The translations under genes were made by a program, and so were the position numbers. The notes beneath the pieces were generated by a model. That model made no database searches. It was not told the origin of the DNA and saw nothing but the letters and a program-made list of their open reading frames with translations. Below, in pieces: positions 30,677 to 39,356 of a stretch of 64,000 nucleotides of DNA. Source of the stretch: Aurantimonas manganoxydans SI85-9A1. GTDB taxonomy: Bacteria > Pseudomonadota > Alphaproteobacteria > Rhizobiales > Rhizobiaceae. The stretch spans positions 1,806,046-1,870,045 of the forward strand of contig NZ_CH672387.1 of the NCBI RefSeq assembly GCF_000153465.1, given 5' to 3'. Positions within the stretch are counted from its first letter, which is position 1. Each line of letters opens with the position of its first letter.

Positions 30677-31711
30677 TCAGCGGCGGGGCATGCGCGCGGC
30701 GATGGTCGGCGAGAAGTAGCTGAGGATGCCGGAGGCGCCGGCCCGCTTGAACGCGGTCAGGCTCTCGATCATCGCCCGCTCGCCGTCGAGCCAGCCATTG
30801 CCGGCCGCCGCCATGATCATCGCGTACTCCCCGGAGGTCTGGTAGGCGAAGGTCGGGACGCCGAATTCGCGCGACAGGCGCGAGACGATGTCGAGATAGG
30901 GCATGCCGGGCTTGACCATGATCATGTCGGCGCCCTCGGCGATGTCCTGCGCGGCCTCGCGCACAGCCTCGTCGCTGTTGCCGTAGTCCATCTGATAGGT
31001 GCGCTTGTCGCCCTTCAGCATGCCGCCCGAGCCGACCGCGTCGCGGAACGGGCCGTAGAAGGCCGATGCGTATTTCGCCGCATAGGACATGATCAGCGTG
31101 TCGCGATGGCCGACCTCGTCGAGCGCCTGCCGAATGCAGGCGACGCGCCCGTCCATCATGTCGGACGGCCCGATGATGTCGCAGCCGGCCTCGGCCTGCA
31201 CGACGGCCTGGCGGCAGAGCGCCTCGACGGTCTCGTCGTTGAGGATCCGGTCGCCCTCCATGATGCCGTCGTGGCCGTGGGAGGTATAGGGATCGAGCGC
31301 GACGTCGCAGAGGATGCCGACCTCGGGCACGGCGGCCTTGATCGCCCGGCTTGCCCGGCAGACGAGATTGCCCTCGTTGAAGGCCTCGCTGCCGCGCTCG
31401 TCGCGCTTGTCGGCATCGGTATAGGGAAACAGCGCGACGACCGGGATACCCAGATCCCGCGCGCGCCTGGCGGCTTCGACGCAGCCCTCGACCGAGAGGC
31501 GGAAGACCTCCGGCATGGAGGGCACCGGTTCCGGCGCGCCGCCGCCTTCGCGCACGAAGATCGGCCAGATCAGATCGTCGGCGGTCAGACTGGTCTCGCG
31601 CACCAGCCGGCGCGACCAGTCGGACTGGCGCAGCCGCCGCATCCGCAGGCCTGCCGTCGCCGCATCGATCCGCGTGGTGATCGAAACTCCAGAATCGCCG
31701 GTCCGTGTCAT
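30677..31711 (-). CDS. hemB: Delta-aminolevulinic acid dehydratase (porphobilinogen synthase)
   Basis: Condenses two 5-aminolevulinate molecules into porphobilinogen in haem and corrin synthesis. The 344-residue TIM barrel has the metal-site region VGILCDVALDPYTSHGHDG, where the Cys-rich zinc site of other HemBs is replaced by Asp, implying a Mg-dependent enzyme. The Schiff-base lysines are in YAAKYASAFYGPF and MVKPGMPYLDI. GPSDMMDGRVACIR and PTFAYQTSGEYAM also match. Length is typical. It is divergent from the DUF6163-ldtR genes. Confidence 0.96.
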   Translation of the reverse strand: MTRTGDSGVSITTRIDAATAGLRMRRLRQSDWSRRLVRETSLTADDLIWPIFVREGGGAPEPVPSMPEVFRLSVEGCVEAARRARDLGIPVVALFPYTDADKRDERGSEAFNEGNLVCRASRAIKAAVPEVGILCDVALDPYTSHGHDGIMEGDRILNDETVEALCRQAVVQAEAGCDIIGPSDMMDGRVACIRQALDEVGHRDTLIMSYAAKYASAFYGPFRDAVGSGGMLKGDKRTYQMDYGNSDEAVREAAQDIAEGADMIMVKPGMPYLDIVSRLSREFGVPTFAYQTSGEYAMIMAAAGNGWLDGERAMIESLTAFKRAGASGILSYFSPTIAARMPRR

Positions 31712-31992
31712 GCGGCAGCATCCTATCTGTCTGTCGGGCGCATCCGTCCCGCGCCTTTCATGGAGAAGCGAGAACGGCGTCCATCATGCGCGGGGCCGAT
31801 CGCCGCGCGGTCGGCTTCTGCGTATGCCCTCGGCGCCGCGACTTCAAGATTGACGCGCTCTTCGCGTCCACCGTAGGTTCCGGCGCGTCGGGCGCTCGCC
31901 CGGCCCGCATGCGGTCATCCGCACGCCGTGTCTTCCCGCGCGACCGCATGCAAGGCGGCAAGGGCGCCGAACGGTCCGGAAGGTGGAGCCTC

Positions 31993-32415
31993 GTGATCAA
32001 GGGATTTGCCCAGCGCGCCAAGGCCGAAGCGTTCAATCGTGCGCTGGCGGTCTGGCTCTATCGCCTGGCGGCCATCGTGATGTTCGTCGCCGGCGTCGGC
32101 TACTGGATCCGTCTCGTCGGCATCGACGAGGGGCCGCTCAACCGCTTCGACCTGATGCCGCTGTGGTGGAAGATCGCCGCGCCGGCGCTGGCGGTGCTCT
32201 ACCCGGTGGCCGGAATCGGCCTGTGGCTGACGGTCGGCTGGGGCGCTGTCGTCTGGGTGCTGATCGCCCTGATCGAAGCAGTCATGCATCTCGGCTTTCC
32301 CGAGTTGTTCGGCGCCAACCTCCTGTGGCTCGGCTTCCATCTGTGGGGTCTGGGCATGCTGGCGGTGATCCGCGCCGTCGGGCTGTACGAGCGGCGGCGC
32401 CTGCGCGGCTATTGA
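31993..32415 (+). CDS. DUF6163 family membrane protein
   Basis: A 140-residue protein with four predicted transmembrane helices (LYRLAAIVMFVAGVGYWIRL, PALAVLYPVAGIGLWL, GAVVWVLIALIEAVMHLG, LWLGFHLWGLGMLAVIRAV) and basic ends. It resembles the rhizobial DUF6163 proteins encoded next to ldtR. Function is unknown. GGTGGAG just upstream of a GTG at 31993 decides the start; the open frame reaches 31705, but that part is low-complexity. It is followed 212 bases later by ldtR in the same direction, and the gap holds a strong palindrome. Confidence 0.75.
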   Translation: MIKGFAQRAKAEAFNRALAVWLYRLAAIVMFVAGVGYWIRLVGIDEGPLNRFDLMPLWWKIAAPALAVLYPVAGIGLWLTVGWGAVVWVLIALIEAVMHLGFPELFGANLLWLGFHLWGLGMLAVIRAVGLYERRRLRGY

Positions 32416-32483
32416 GGCGGCGGCCGTACCGGGCTCTGGCGGCCTGCCGGGACGCCGAAAGGAATTGTTCAGATCGGGGATAG

Positions 32484-32500
32484 GTCTTGTTAATCAAGAC
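32484..32500. promoter_or_regulatory. 17-base palindrome upstream of ldtR, candidate operator
   Basis: GTCTTG, five bases (TTAAT), CAAGAC: a perfect inverted repeat about 128 bases upstream of the ldtR start, in an AT-rich island. MarR-family dimers bind sites of this size. Further downstream, ATTAAG and TTTAAG segments (about 32526 and 32539) add more AT-rich symmetric sequence. Autoregulation by LdtR is a plausible inference. It has no T tract, so a terminator is unlikely. Confidence 0.45.
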
Positions 32501-32627
32501 TTTGGATGCGCAAGTGTAAGGGCGCATTAAGCCTGCGGTTTAAGTCGAATTTTAGATGCGCTGCCTATGTTGGGTCTCAAGATGGGGTCGATAGAGAACA
32601 TCCATCAGCTCAACAGCGGAGACTACT

Positions 32628-33137
32628 ATGAACGCTCAGATGAAGGCAGACGCCGCCCCGCAGGTCGGTCCGAAGGATGAACTGAAGTCGCTTTACCTGG
32701 AGACCCTGCAGCTGGTCGAGCGGCTGCACCGCCGCCTGCTGGACGTCATCAAGGACGAGTTCGACCGCAACAGCCGCACCGACATCAACGCGGTCCAGGC
32801 GCTGCTGCTCTTCAACATCGGCGACTCGGTGCTGACCGCCGGCGAGCTGCGCACCCGCGGCTTCTATCTCGGCTCCAACGTCTCCTACAATCTGAAGAAG
32901 CTCGTCGATCTCGGCTTCATCAACCACCAGAAGTCGCGGGTCGACCGCCGCGCGGTGAAGGTGTCGCTGACCGATACGGGCCGCGAAGTCGCCGCGATCG
33001 TCGCCGAGCTCTATGACCGTCATATCGGCTCGATCGACAAGGTCGGTGGCCTCGACGAGCAGGAATTCCAGAAGATGAACCGTTCGCTGCAGCGGCTGGA
33101 CCGCTTCTGGAACGACCAGATCCTGTACCGCCTCTAG
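32628..33137 (+). CDS. ldtR: MarR family transcriptional regulator LdtR
   Basis: A 169-residue winged-helix regulator resembling LdtR of Liberibacter and Sinorhizobium, which activates an L,D-transpeptidase gene and affects osmotic tolerance. The dimerising N-terminal helices (DELKSLYLETLQLVERLHRRLLDVIKDEFDR) are followed by the helix-turn-helix (LTAGELRTRGFYLGSNVSYNLKKLVDLGFI) and the wing (HQKSRVDRRAVKVSLTDTGREV). The C-terminus RFWNDQILYRL is also characteristic. The ATG follows a GGAG sequence with 8-base spacing. The target ldtP gene is not visible here. Confidence 0.85.
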   Translation: MNAQMKADAAPQVGPKDELKSLYLETLQLVERLHRRLLDVIKDEFDRNSRTDINAVQALLLFNIGDSVLTAGELRTRGFYLGSNVSYNLKKLVDLGFINHQKSRVDRRAVKVSLTDTGREVAAIVAELYDRHIGSIDKVGGLDEQEFQKMNRSLQRLDRFWNDQILYRL

Positions 33138-33751
33138 ACCCAGTCCTACAGACCTCCGCGCATTTGCCTCGCGACCCTCGGGTCAGCGGGGCCTTTGCCG
33201 TTCGGACACCGCGGGGCGAGGTGCTCGGGATCGCGCAGGGCAGGGGATCGCCGTTCCCGCCACAGCCCGGCGCCTGAGTTCGCAGCCGGTTCCGGGACCG
33301 GGCCGCCGATTCTGTCGTTGTGCGAACCGCTCAAGAGTGGTCAGGATGGGCGGCAGGAACTCGGATCGTGAGCCATGCCGGTGTATCTGGACCGCCTCGT
33401 GACCACGCTGGACGCCGCCGCCATGACGGACCGCGGCTCGGCGCCTGTCCGGGTTCAGGGAGCGAATTCTCCGCCACGCGCCGCGATCTTCCAGCCGTTG
33501 CAGCTTTTCGCAGATCGCCGGCGGCTCCTCGAGCCGGGCACAGACGCGCATCGCCTGACCGCCGCGCATCGGTTCCACGCCTTACGGCATCGCAGATCCC
33601 TCGGCGGCGTATCGAACACGCTTTTCCCAAGGGACAGGGCCGCAGTTCGGCGCGGCAACATCATCCATTCGCGGGATCGGAATCTCCCGTTCTCGAAGCG
33701 GACGCAAGCATAGGGACGCGCATCACCACGCCAGAGCCAAGGGAGGAATTC
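33138..33751. other. 614-base intergenic region before the methanethiol oxidase gene
   Basis: Between ldtR and the SBP56 gene. ORFs of 62-131 codons exist on both strands, but all are Arg/Pro-rich and overlap each other in different frames, and none resembles a known protein. I see no repeat, tRNA or clear terminator. The last 15 bases carry a strong GGGAGG ribosome binding site for the gene at 33752. It could hold a decayed gene on the minus strand (33183-33578), but I cannot support this. Confidence 0.45.
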
Positions 33752-35116
33752 ATGTCCAAGACCAATGGGAGCTGCTGCGCAGGTCCGGGCTATGCATCGC
33801 CGCAGGAGGCGATGAAGGCGCCGCGCGAGACCGTCGTCTACACGATCTGCATCTACACCGGGACCGGGATCGAGAAGCCCGACTACCTGGCCACCATCGA
33901 TGTCGATCCGGACAGTGCGACCTATGGCGAGGTGATCCACCGGACCGAAATGCCGAATGTCGGGGACGAACTCCACCACATGGGCTGGAATGCCTGCTCC
34001 TCCTGCAACACCGACGGCAGCATGGAGCGCAAGTACCTGATCATTCCGGGCGTGCGCACGACGAACTTCTACATCGTCGACACCGCCACCGATCCGCGCC
34101 GGCCGACGCTGTTCAAGACGATTGACGGAAACGAGATCAAGGCGAAGACGAACCTCTCGGCGCCGCACACGGTACATTGCCTCGGCGCCGACATCATCGT
34201 GTCGATGCTGGGCGACGCCGAGGGCAACGGCCCCGGCGGCTTCCTGCATCTGGACAAGGATTTCAACATCATCGGGCGCTGGGAGGAGGATCTCGGCGCG
34301 ATGCGGTACAATTACGACTTCTGGTACCAGCCGCGCCATAACATGATGATCTCGACCGAATGGGCGTCGCCCAACACCTTCATGCCGGGGTTCGATCTGG
34401 AGGATGTGGCGCGCGGCAAATACGGCCAGCATGTTCATTTCTGGGATTTCGCGAATCGAAGGGTCGAGCAGAGCATCGATCTGGGCGCGGAGGGCATGAT
34501 CCCGCTGGAGGCCCGGTTCCACCACAACCCCGACAGCACGCATGGCTTCGTCGGGGCGGCGCTGGCCTCGAACATCTTCCACTACCACAAGGACAACGGC
34601 ACGATCGAGATCGAGAAAATCATCGACGTGCCCACCGTGGATGTCGAAGGCTTCCCGGTTCCCATGCCCAGCCTGATCACCGACATCCTGGTGTCGATGG
34701 ACGACCGCTTCCTCTATTTCTCGAACTGGCTGCATGGCGACCTCAGGCAGTACGACGTGTCCGACCCGGCGAACCCGAAACTGACCGGCCAGGTCTGGAT
34801 CGGCGGGATGCTGGGCAAGGCACCGGAGGTGAACGGCCACACGGTCGACGGCGCGCCGCAGATGATCCAGCTGTCGCTGGACGGCAAGCGGCTCTACGTG
34901 ACGACGTCGCTCTTCTCGACCTGGGACAACCAGTTCTATCCGTCGATGAAGGAGAAGGGCGGGATCATGCTGATCGTGGACTGCGACACCGAGGAGCGCG
35001 GCATGACGATCCGCGATGATTTCATCATCGATTTCAACGACGAACCGCATGGACCGGCGCGGGCCCATGAAACCCGCTATCCCGGCGGCGACTGCTCGTC
35101 GGATATCTGGGTCTGA
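33752..35116 (+). CDS. mtoX: Selenium-binding protein/methanethiol oxidase (SBP56, SELENBP1-like)
   Basis: A 454-residue beta-propeller of the SBP56 family. Characterised members oxidise methanethiol to H2S, formaldehyde and H2O2 using copper. It has the selenium-binding CSSC motif (Cys82-Ser-Ser-Cys85), FWYQPRHNMMISTEW, FLYFSNWLHGDLRQYD and the family terminus RYPGGDCSSDIW. Metal-ligand histidines lie in HTVHCLG and RFHHNPD. Unlike the periplasmic Hyphomicrobium enzyme it has no signal peptide; it starts CCAGPGYASPQEAMKAPRE, like animal SELENBP1, so it should be cytoplasmic. The ATG follows GGGAGGAATTC. A 2Fe-2S ferredoxin gene follows 58 bases later. No SCO or mauG maturation genes are adjacent. 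Confidence 0.9.
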   Translation: MSKTNGSCCAGPGYASPQEAMKAPRETVVYTICIYTGTGIEKPDYLATIDVDPDSATYGEVIHRTEMPNVGDELHHMGWNACSSCNTDGSMERKYLIIPGVRTTNFYIVDTATDPRRPTLFKTIDGNEIKAKTNLSAPHTVHCLGADIIVSMLGDAEGNGPGGFLHLDKDFNIIGRWEEDLGAMRYNYDFWYQPRHNMMISTEWASPNTFMPGFDLEDVARGKYGQHVHFWDFANRRVEQSIDLGAEGMIPLEARFHHNPDSTHGFVGAALASNIFHYHKDNGTIEIEKIIDVPTVDVEGFPVPMPSLITDILVSMDDRFLYFSNWLHGDLRQYDVSDPANPKLTGQVWIGGMLGKAPEVNGHTVDGAPQMIQLSLDGKRLYVTTSLFSTWDNQFYPSMKEKGGIMLIVDCDTEERGMTIRDDFIIDFNDEPHGPARAHETRYPGGDCSSDIWV

Positions 35117-35174
35117 CGGGCGACGGTCAGCCGCATCCGGCGAGGCCGGATGCAGCCTTTGGAGAGACGCCGGC

Positions 35175-35546
35175 ATGCGCAGGCACAGCGTCACATTGCG
35201 CAATCGCGGCGGGTTGGTCCTTTCCGTGGGCGAGGATGAGCCGATCATCCACGCCGTCGAGGCGGCCGGCCATGTCCTGCCGATCGGCTGCCGCTATGGC
35301 GGCTGCATCACCTGCGCCGCCCGGCTGGTTTCCGGCTCGGTCCGCCAGCCGAATGGCACGGCGCTGAACCGCCGCCAGTCGGAGGCCGGCTACGTGCTGC
35401 TCTGCGTGGCGCGCCCGAAGGAGGATTGTGTCCTCGATGTCGGCGTGGAGAGCCATGACAGGCTCTACGTCAATCCGTTCGCCAGCGCCGCGGCAGCGGA
35501 CCAGTTGGCGCGCGCAAAGGGCAGGTCAGGACGGCGCTGTGCGTGA
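35175..35546 (+). CDS. 2Fe-2S plant-type ferredoxin
   Basis: A 123-residue ferredoxin with the cluster motif Cys39-x4-Cys44-x2-Cys47 and Cys77 (GCRYGGCITCAARL, VLLCVARP), typical of plant-type [2Fe-2S] ferredoxins and of the ferredoxin domains of multicomponent oxygenases. It starts with GGAGAG upstream of the ATG and has a basic tail after residue 105. It follows the methanethiol oxidase gene on the same strand, 58 bases away, suggesting shared expression and perhaps electron transfer to or from that enzyme or its metal centre. That partnership is inference. No reductase gene is adjacent. Confidence 0.88.
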   Translation: MRRHSVTLRNRGGLVLSVGEDEPIIHAVEAAGHVLPIGCRYGGCITCAARLVSGSVRQPNGTALNRRQSEAGYVLLCVARPKEDCVLDVGVESHDRLYVNPFASAAAADQLARAKGRSGRRCA

Positions 35547-35786
35547 GTCGGAAGGCGGGGTGCCGGTCGCGCTGCGCGATAGGGTAGCGCGGAGGACGAT
35601 GGCCGGCTGGTCACGGCGAGCTCGTCACGTTTCCTGCCGGGCAAACGCCATGGCGTGGTGCAGCCGGATCGCGAGCACGTTCGTTGCGATGCGCAGGCCA
35701 ACCGTCAGCGGCCTGACTTCGCATCGCGAAAACAAGCCGGGGCGCTCGATATGTCTTGCCATACGGCAGGCGATTCAAAGGGGGAA

Positions 35787-35861
35787 TGGTACGCCCAAGG
35801 GGAATCGAACCCCTCTCTCCACCGTGAAAGGGTGGCGTCCTAACCGATAGACGATGGGCGC
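35787..35861 (-). tRNA. tRNA-Glu (TTC)
   Basis: A 75-base tRNA on the minus strand with encoded CCA. The anticodon stem-loop reads CACCC-TTTCACG-GTGG with anticodon TTC. The T arm GGGG-TTCGATT-CCCC is perfect, and the acceptor stem starts GCGCCCA with a G-U pair at position 1-72. A plausible promoter lies just upstream (35873-35901). Confidence 0.95.
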
Positions 35862-35872
35862 AGCGACGGCGT

Positions 35873-35901
35873 GTATACGGTGAGTCTCCGGCGACCGCAA
35901 G
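35873..35901 (-). promoter_or_regulatory. Candidate promoter of tRNA-Glu
   Basis: On the minus strand, CTTGCG (-35), a 17-base spacer and GTATAC (-10) lie with the -10 ending about 11 bases before the tRNA. The CTTG-type -35 with 17-base spacing matches the alphaproteobacterial housekeeping promoter form. Confidence 0.5.
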
Positions 35902-36044
35902 AGCCGGAAAAGGGGTTTTTCGCCGTTGCGAGAAGTTTTTGCGACAGTCCGGAATTTTGCCTTTTGCCGGTCGGCGACGGCCGGAACGCTGGCCACGCCA
36001 GCCTTGGCCGGGGCGCCGATCCACCTAAGGAATCAGAGGGTTGG

Positions 36045-37076
36045 CTATTTGCGACCGCGGCAGGACCAGTTCCAGTCGCGCTTGTGCCCGACATCGACGT
36101 GGATCGCCTTGGTGTGACAATAGGTGCCGACGCCGCCGCGGCCCGGCAGCGACCGCACATAGGCGGCAACGGCCATGTTGTCGGCGCCGGGGATGATGAT
36201 GTCGGCAGCCTTGCAGCCCATGTGCTGGGAGCGGCGCGCGCCGTTGACCCGCTTGTTGTGGGTCGGGCTGCGATAGCCGGAGGTGACGATCACCTTGGTG
36301 CCGTAGCGCCGCTCGACGGTACGCAGGATCCGCACGAGATCCGACGGGAAGCAGGAGGTCTCGACGCTCTCGCGCTGAACCATCAGGCCGTTCGGCGCCA
36401 GGCGAGCCATGCCGGTCGACAGGGAGGCGACCCGGTAGGAGCTCTCGACGTCCTCGATCATGTCTTCGTCGGCCGAGGCGCGCTGGCCGATCTCGAACAG
36501 CGAGGAGGGGTCGACGCCGGGAAGGGCCTCGGTGCCGGCCGCCGCGCCCTCGCGTTGCAGGACGACACGGCGCGACTTGCCCTTGTCGACATTGGCGATG
36601 GGCGTGCGGGCCTCCGAGCGGGCGAAGAGCGAGGAAAACAGCGAACGGTCGGAGGAGCGGCCTGCCGCGCCACTCGTGGATGCCTCGGTCGCATAGGCGA
36701 CCATGGCCTTGTTCTCGCTGCCGGTCGGAATCAGCGGGGTGGTGGCCGGCATGTCGGCAATGGCGCGCGGCGGCGTCTGTGCTTCGGCCGTCTCGGTCGC
36801 CGGCGCACTGGTGTCGGCCGCTGCACTCGCAGCCTCCGTGCCCAGCGCTTCGCCGGTCGCCGACGTCCCGGCGTCCGCTTCGGATGCAGCCGCGACATCG
36901 ACGGCAGCCGCGTCCTCGGTTCCGGGCGCCGTAGCGGTCCCCGCAAATCCGAAGGCCGAGGTATCGTCGATGGCGGAGACGCATCCCGACAGGATCGGCG
37001 CGGTCGACAGAAGCGCCAGCATCAGGAGATGCGGCGTCATCGCAAGGCGGCGGTGGCCCGGGCGGTCAGTTTTCAA
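36045..37076 (-). CDS. Lipoprotein with M15/YcbK-like (DUF882) peptidase domain
   Basis: A 343-residue envelope protein. A lipobox (TAPILSGC) ends the signal peptide, so the mature protein should be acylated. A long Ala/Thr/Ser-rich stretch (about residues 50-230) is followed by the peptidase M15A-like domain: VTSGYRSPTHNKRVNGARRSQHMGCKAADI and GTYCHTKAIHVDVGHKRDWNW, with the His and Asp zinc ligands of D-Ala-D-Ala carboxypeptidase-like enzymes (SQHMGCKAAD, HVDVG). It probably trims peptidoglycan. A TTG at 37076 with AGAGGGG seven bases upstream is the best start; the ATG at 37040 lacks a ribosome binding site but would also keep the lipobox. Confidence 0.83.
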   Translation of the reverse strand: MKTDRPGHRRLAMTPHLLMLALLSTAPILSGCVSAIDDTSAFGFAGTATAPGTEDAAAVDVAAASEADAGTSATGEALGTEAASAAADTSAPATETAEAQTPPRAIADMPATTPLIPTGSENKAMVAYATEASTSGAAGRSSDRSLFSSLFARSEARTPIANVDKGKSRRVVLQREGAAAGTEALPGVDPSSLFEIGQRASADEDMIEDVESSYRVASLSTGMARLAPNGLMVQRESVETSCFPSDLVRILRTVERRYGTKVIVTSGYRSPTHNKRVNGARRSQHMGCKAADIIIPGADNMAVAAYVRSLPGRGGVGTYCHTKAIHVDVGHKRDWNWSCRGRK

Positions 37077-37303
37077 TCGTTTCCCCTCTCGGCAGCGTGT
37101 TCGCGAACCCGCCACGTCAGTCCTGCAACGACCCGGCCATCCTGCCGCGTCTCATGGTCCCCACCATGTGTCGCCACTGACAGTCTCGATGGTCTTACCA
37201 AGCGTCAGGTCGTGCACGGCGAAAGCATTGTCTCTCAATAACGCTCTGCCGTCTATGGTGGGAATGCGGCGGCACGATGGTCGCCGCATGTCCCGGTGGA
37301 AGC

Positions 37304-37744
37304 TTACCAGCTTCCGGTGTTCTGCATCGAGGCCCACGGCTCCGCGGGCTCCTTGGCCTCGCCCTTCTGCAGCAACTCGATCGAGATGTTGTCGGGCGAC
37401 TTGATGAAGGCCATGTAACCGTCGCGGGGCGGACGGTTGATGGTGACGCCTTTGTCCATCAGGTCCTGGCAGGTGGCGTAGATGTCGTCGACCTCATAGG
37501 CGAGGTGGCCGAAATTGCGCCCGCCGGAATATTCCTCGGGGTCCCAGTTGTGGGTGAGCTCCAGAAGCGGCGCGCGGGTTTCCTTGGCGCCCGGCATGTC
37601 GTCCTGCCCGGCGAGGAAGATCAGGGTGAAGCGACCCTTTTCGCTCTCGACACGGCGGGTTTCCACCATTCCCAGCTTGTTGCAGTAGAAGTCGAGCGAC
37701 GCGTCCACGTCGCTGACGCGAACCATCGTGTGCAGATAGCGCAT
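37304..37744 (-). CDS. gloA: Lactoylglutathione lyase (glyoxalase I)
   Basis: Converts the hemithioacetal of methylglyoxal and glutathione to S-lactoylglutathione. The 146-residue protein starts MRYLHTMVRVSDVDASLDFY, has the metal-binding His near the start, LLELTHNWDPEEY, NFGHLAYEVDDIYATC and IELLQKG with the Glu ligand. Length and motifs match nickel-type GloA. The N-terminal extension in the longer frame (to 37804) is not family-like. The M15-like lipoprotein gene lies downstream on the same strand, and the cold-shock gene is divergent. Confidence 0.93.
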   Translation of the reverse strand: MRYLHTMVRVSDVDASLDFYCNKLGMVETRRVESEKGRFTLIFLAGQDDMPGAKETRAPLLELTHNWDPEEYSGGRNFGHLAYEVDDIYATCQDLMDKGVTINRPPRDGYMAFIKSPDNISIELLQKGEAKEPAEPWASMQNTGSW

Positions 37745-38101
37745 TCGGTCTTGCCTTTCTTGTGGTGATGGCGCCGATGGTAGCGTGTTTGACCGGTGAG
37801 CCAACCCTTGCGGCGCAGAAAAAGCAACGACGGGACATGGGGCCGGCCCCGGATCGGGCAGGGCGCTGCCGGTCGTCCCTGGCCGCGGCCCATTTACTGG
37901 AGCGGCAACGCAGACGACGTCAGTTGGCGGCTGCAGTCAGCGCCATCGTTGCTGTCGTCGCGCCAATAGAACGCCGCCATGTCCGGGCGACAACCGGCAT
38001 ATCCTTGGAAAAGCCCGTCGGTGGCCTTGCCCCGATCGGGCTCATTGATGCTAAGTTCGGCCATTGCGATTCGGATGGTGGAAGTACAGGCGGAACCCCG
38101 A
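37745..38101. other. Intergenic region between divergent gloA and the double cold-shock gene
   Basis: A 357-base gap. Promoters for both directions should lie here but I cannot identify a convincing -35/-10 pair. A 119-codon ORF on the plus strand is Arg/Ala-rich and ends inside the downstream gene in another frame; I treat it as a shadow. In-frame ATGs upstream of 38102 (37979, 38075) lack ribosome binding sites. Confidence 0.4.
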
Positions 38102-38680
38102 ATGCCGGACAGAATCTCTGAAAACGCCGAGGACCGGGCCGGTCTGTCCGACACCGCGGATGTCGGCCTGTCCGTCATCTCGGGCCATATCAAATGGTTC
38201 GACGTCTCCAAGGGCTTCGGCTTCATCGTGCCCGACGACGGGGGCGCGGATATTCTCCTTCATGTCACCTGCCTGCGGCGCGACGGCCATGCGACGGCGC
38301 TCGAGGGCGCGCGGGTCGTCTGCGAGGTGCAGCAGGGCGAGCGCGGCCTGCAGGCTTTCCGGGTGCTGTCGATGGACCAGTCCACCGCGGTCCATCCCTC
38401 GCAGCTGCCGGCCCCGCGCACCCATTCGGTGGTCACCGCCAGCAGCGACCTCGTCTCGGCCGTGGTGAAATGGTTCAACCGGACCAAGGGCTACGGTTTC
38501 CTGACGACCGGCGAGGGGACCGAGGACATTTTCATTCACATGGAAACCCTGCGCCGGTTCGGCATGACCGAGCTGCGGCCCGGCCAGGACGTGCTGGTGC
38601 GTTTCGGGCAGGGCGACAAGGGACGCATGGCGGCGGAGATCCATCCTGGGACGGGTCCCGTTCAGCCGCCGTCCCACTGA
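38102..38680 (+). CDS. Cold-shock protein with two CSD domains
   Basis: A 192-residue protein carrying two cold-shock domains: residues about 25-95 ([19 protein letters not shown], with DILLHV) and about 118-185 ([19 protein letters not shown], with DIFIHMETL). The RNA-binding RNP1 (KGFGFI, KGYGFL) and RNP2 (ILLHV, IFIHM) motifs are intact in both. They are joined by a Pro/Thr/Ser linker. Double-CSD proteins of this kind are common in rhizobia and probably act as RNA chaperones. DUF192 follows 15 bases later and is likely co-transcribed. The start is not certain. Confidence 0.9.
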   Translation: MPDRISENAEDRAGLSDTADVGLSVISGHIKWFDVSKGFGFIVPDDGGADILLHVTCLRRDGHATALEGARVVCEVQQGERGLQAFRVLSMDQSTAVHPSQLPAPRTHSVVTASSDLVSAVVKWFNRTKGYGFLTTGEGTEDIFIHMETLRRFGMTELRPGQDVLVRFGQGDKGRMAAEIHPGTGPVQPPSH

Positions 38681-38695
38681 GTTGAGGCAGATCCG

Positions 38696-39160
38696 ATGGC
38701 AATGAGACGCGCGATCCTGGCGGCCGGTTTTGCGGCGGTGGCCGTCGTCGGGGCAGCCTACTACGCGGTGGCGGGCAACGGCCTGTCGACGGCGATGCTG
38801 GAGACGGCGACCGGCAGCCATGCCATCAAGGTCGAACTGGCGCAGACACCGGAGACGCGTGCCACCGGCCTGATGAACCGCGAATCGATGCCGGCGGACC
38901 AGGGCATGCTGTTCGAGTTCGACGAGACCCGTCCGGTCGCGATGTGGATGAAGAACACGCTGATTCCCCTCGACATGCTGTTCATCGATCCGGACGGGGT
39001 GGTGAAGCGGGTGAAGACCAATGCCCGGCCGCTGTCGCTGGATACGATCCCGTCCGGGGCACCGGTAAAATACGTTCTGGAGCTGAATGGCGGCGCCGCG
39101 GCCCGCTTCGGAGTGGCCGCCGGCGACCGACTTCGTCACCCGATCATTCCGCAGCCTTGA
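38696..39160 (+). CDS. DUF192 family protein, exported
   Basis: A 154-residue protein with an N-terminal signal or anchor (MRRAILAAGFAAVAVVGAAYYA) and a DUF192 domain: IKVELAQTPETRATGLMNRESM, GMLFEFDE, AMWMKNTLIPLDMLFID and YVLELNGGAAARFGVAAGD. The fold is a small beta barrel and the cellular role is unknown. GAGG upstream of the ATG supports the start, and it follows the double cold-shock gene by 15 bases. tRNA-Pro begins 53 bases downstream. Confidence 0.9.
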   Translation: MAMRRAILAAGFAAVAVVGAAYYAVAGNGLSTAMLETATGSHAIKVELAQTPETRATGLMNRESMPADQGMLFEFDETRPVAMWMKNTLIPLDMLFIDPDGVVKRVKTNARPLSLDTIPSGAPVKYVLELNGGAAARFGVAAGDRLRHPIIPQP

Positions 39161-39213
39161 CTTCCCGACCATTGCCCGCCAAACCCCGCATCGACAGGCA
39201 CGTCACCAGTGTC

Positions 39214-39290
<77 letters not shown>

Positions 39291-39356
39291 ATGGTCGACG
39301 GACACCGGTTTTTGACACGGGCGTGGCGAAGCCGCGCCGCCGCCGACGAGGCCCAG

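Noticed and set aside
33183-33578. 131-codon minus-strand ORF between ldtR and the SBP56 gene
   Set aside because: Arg/Pro-rich, overlaps equally open frames on both strands, no homology or ribosome binding site that I can see.
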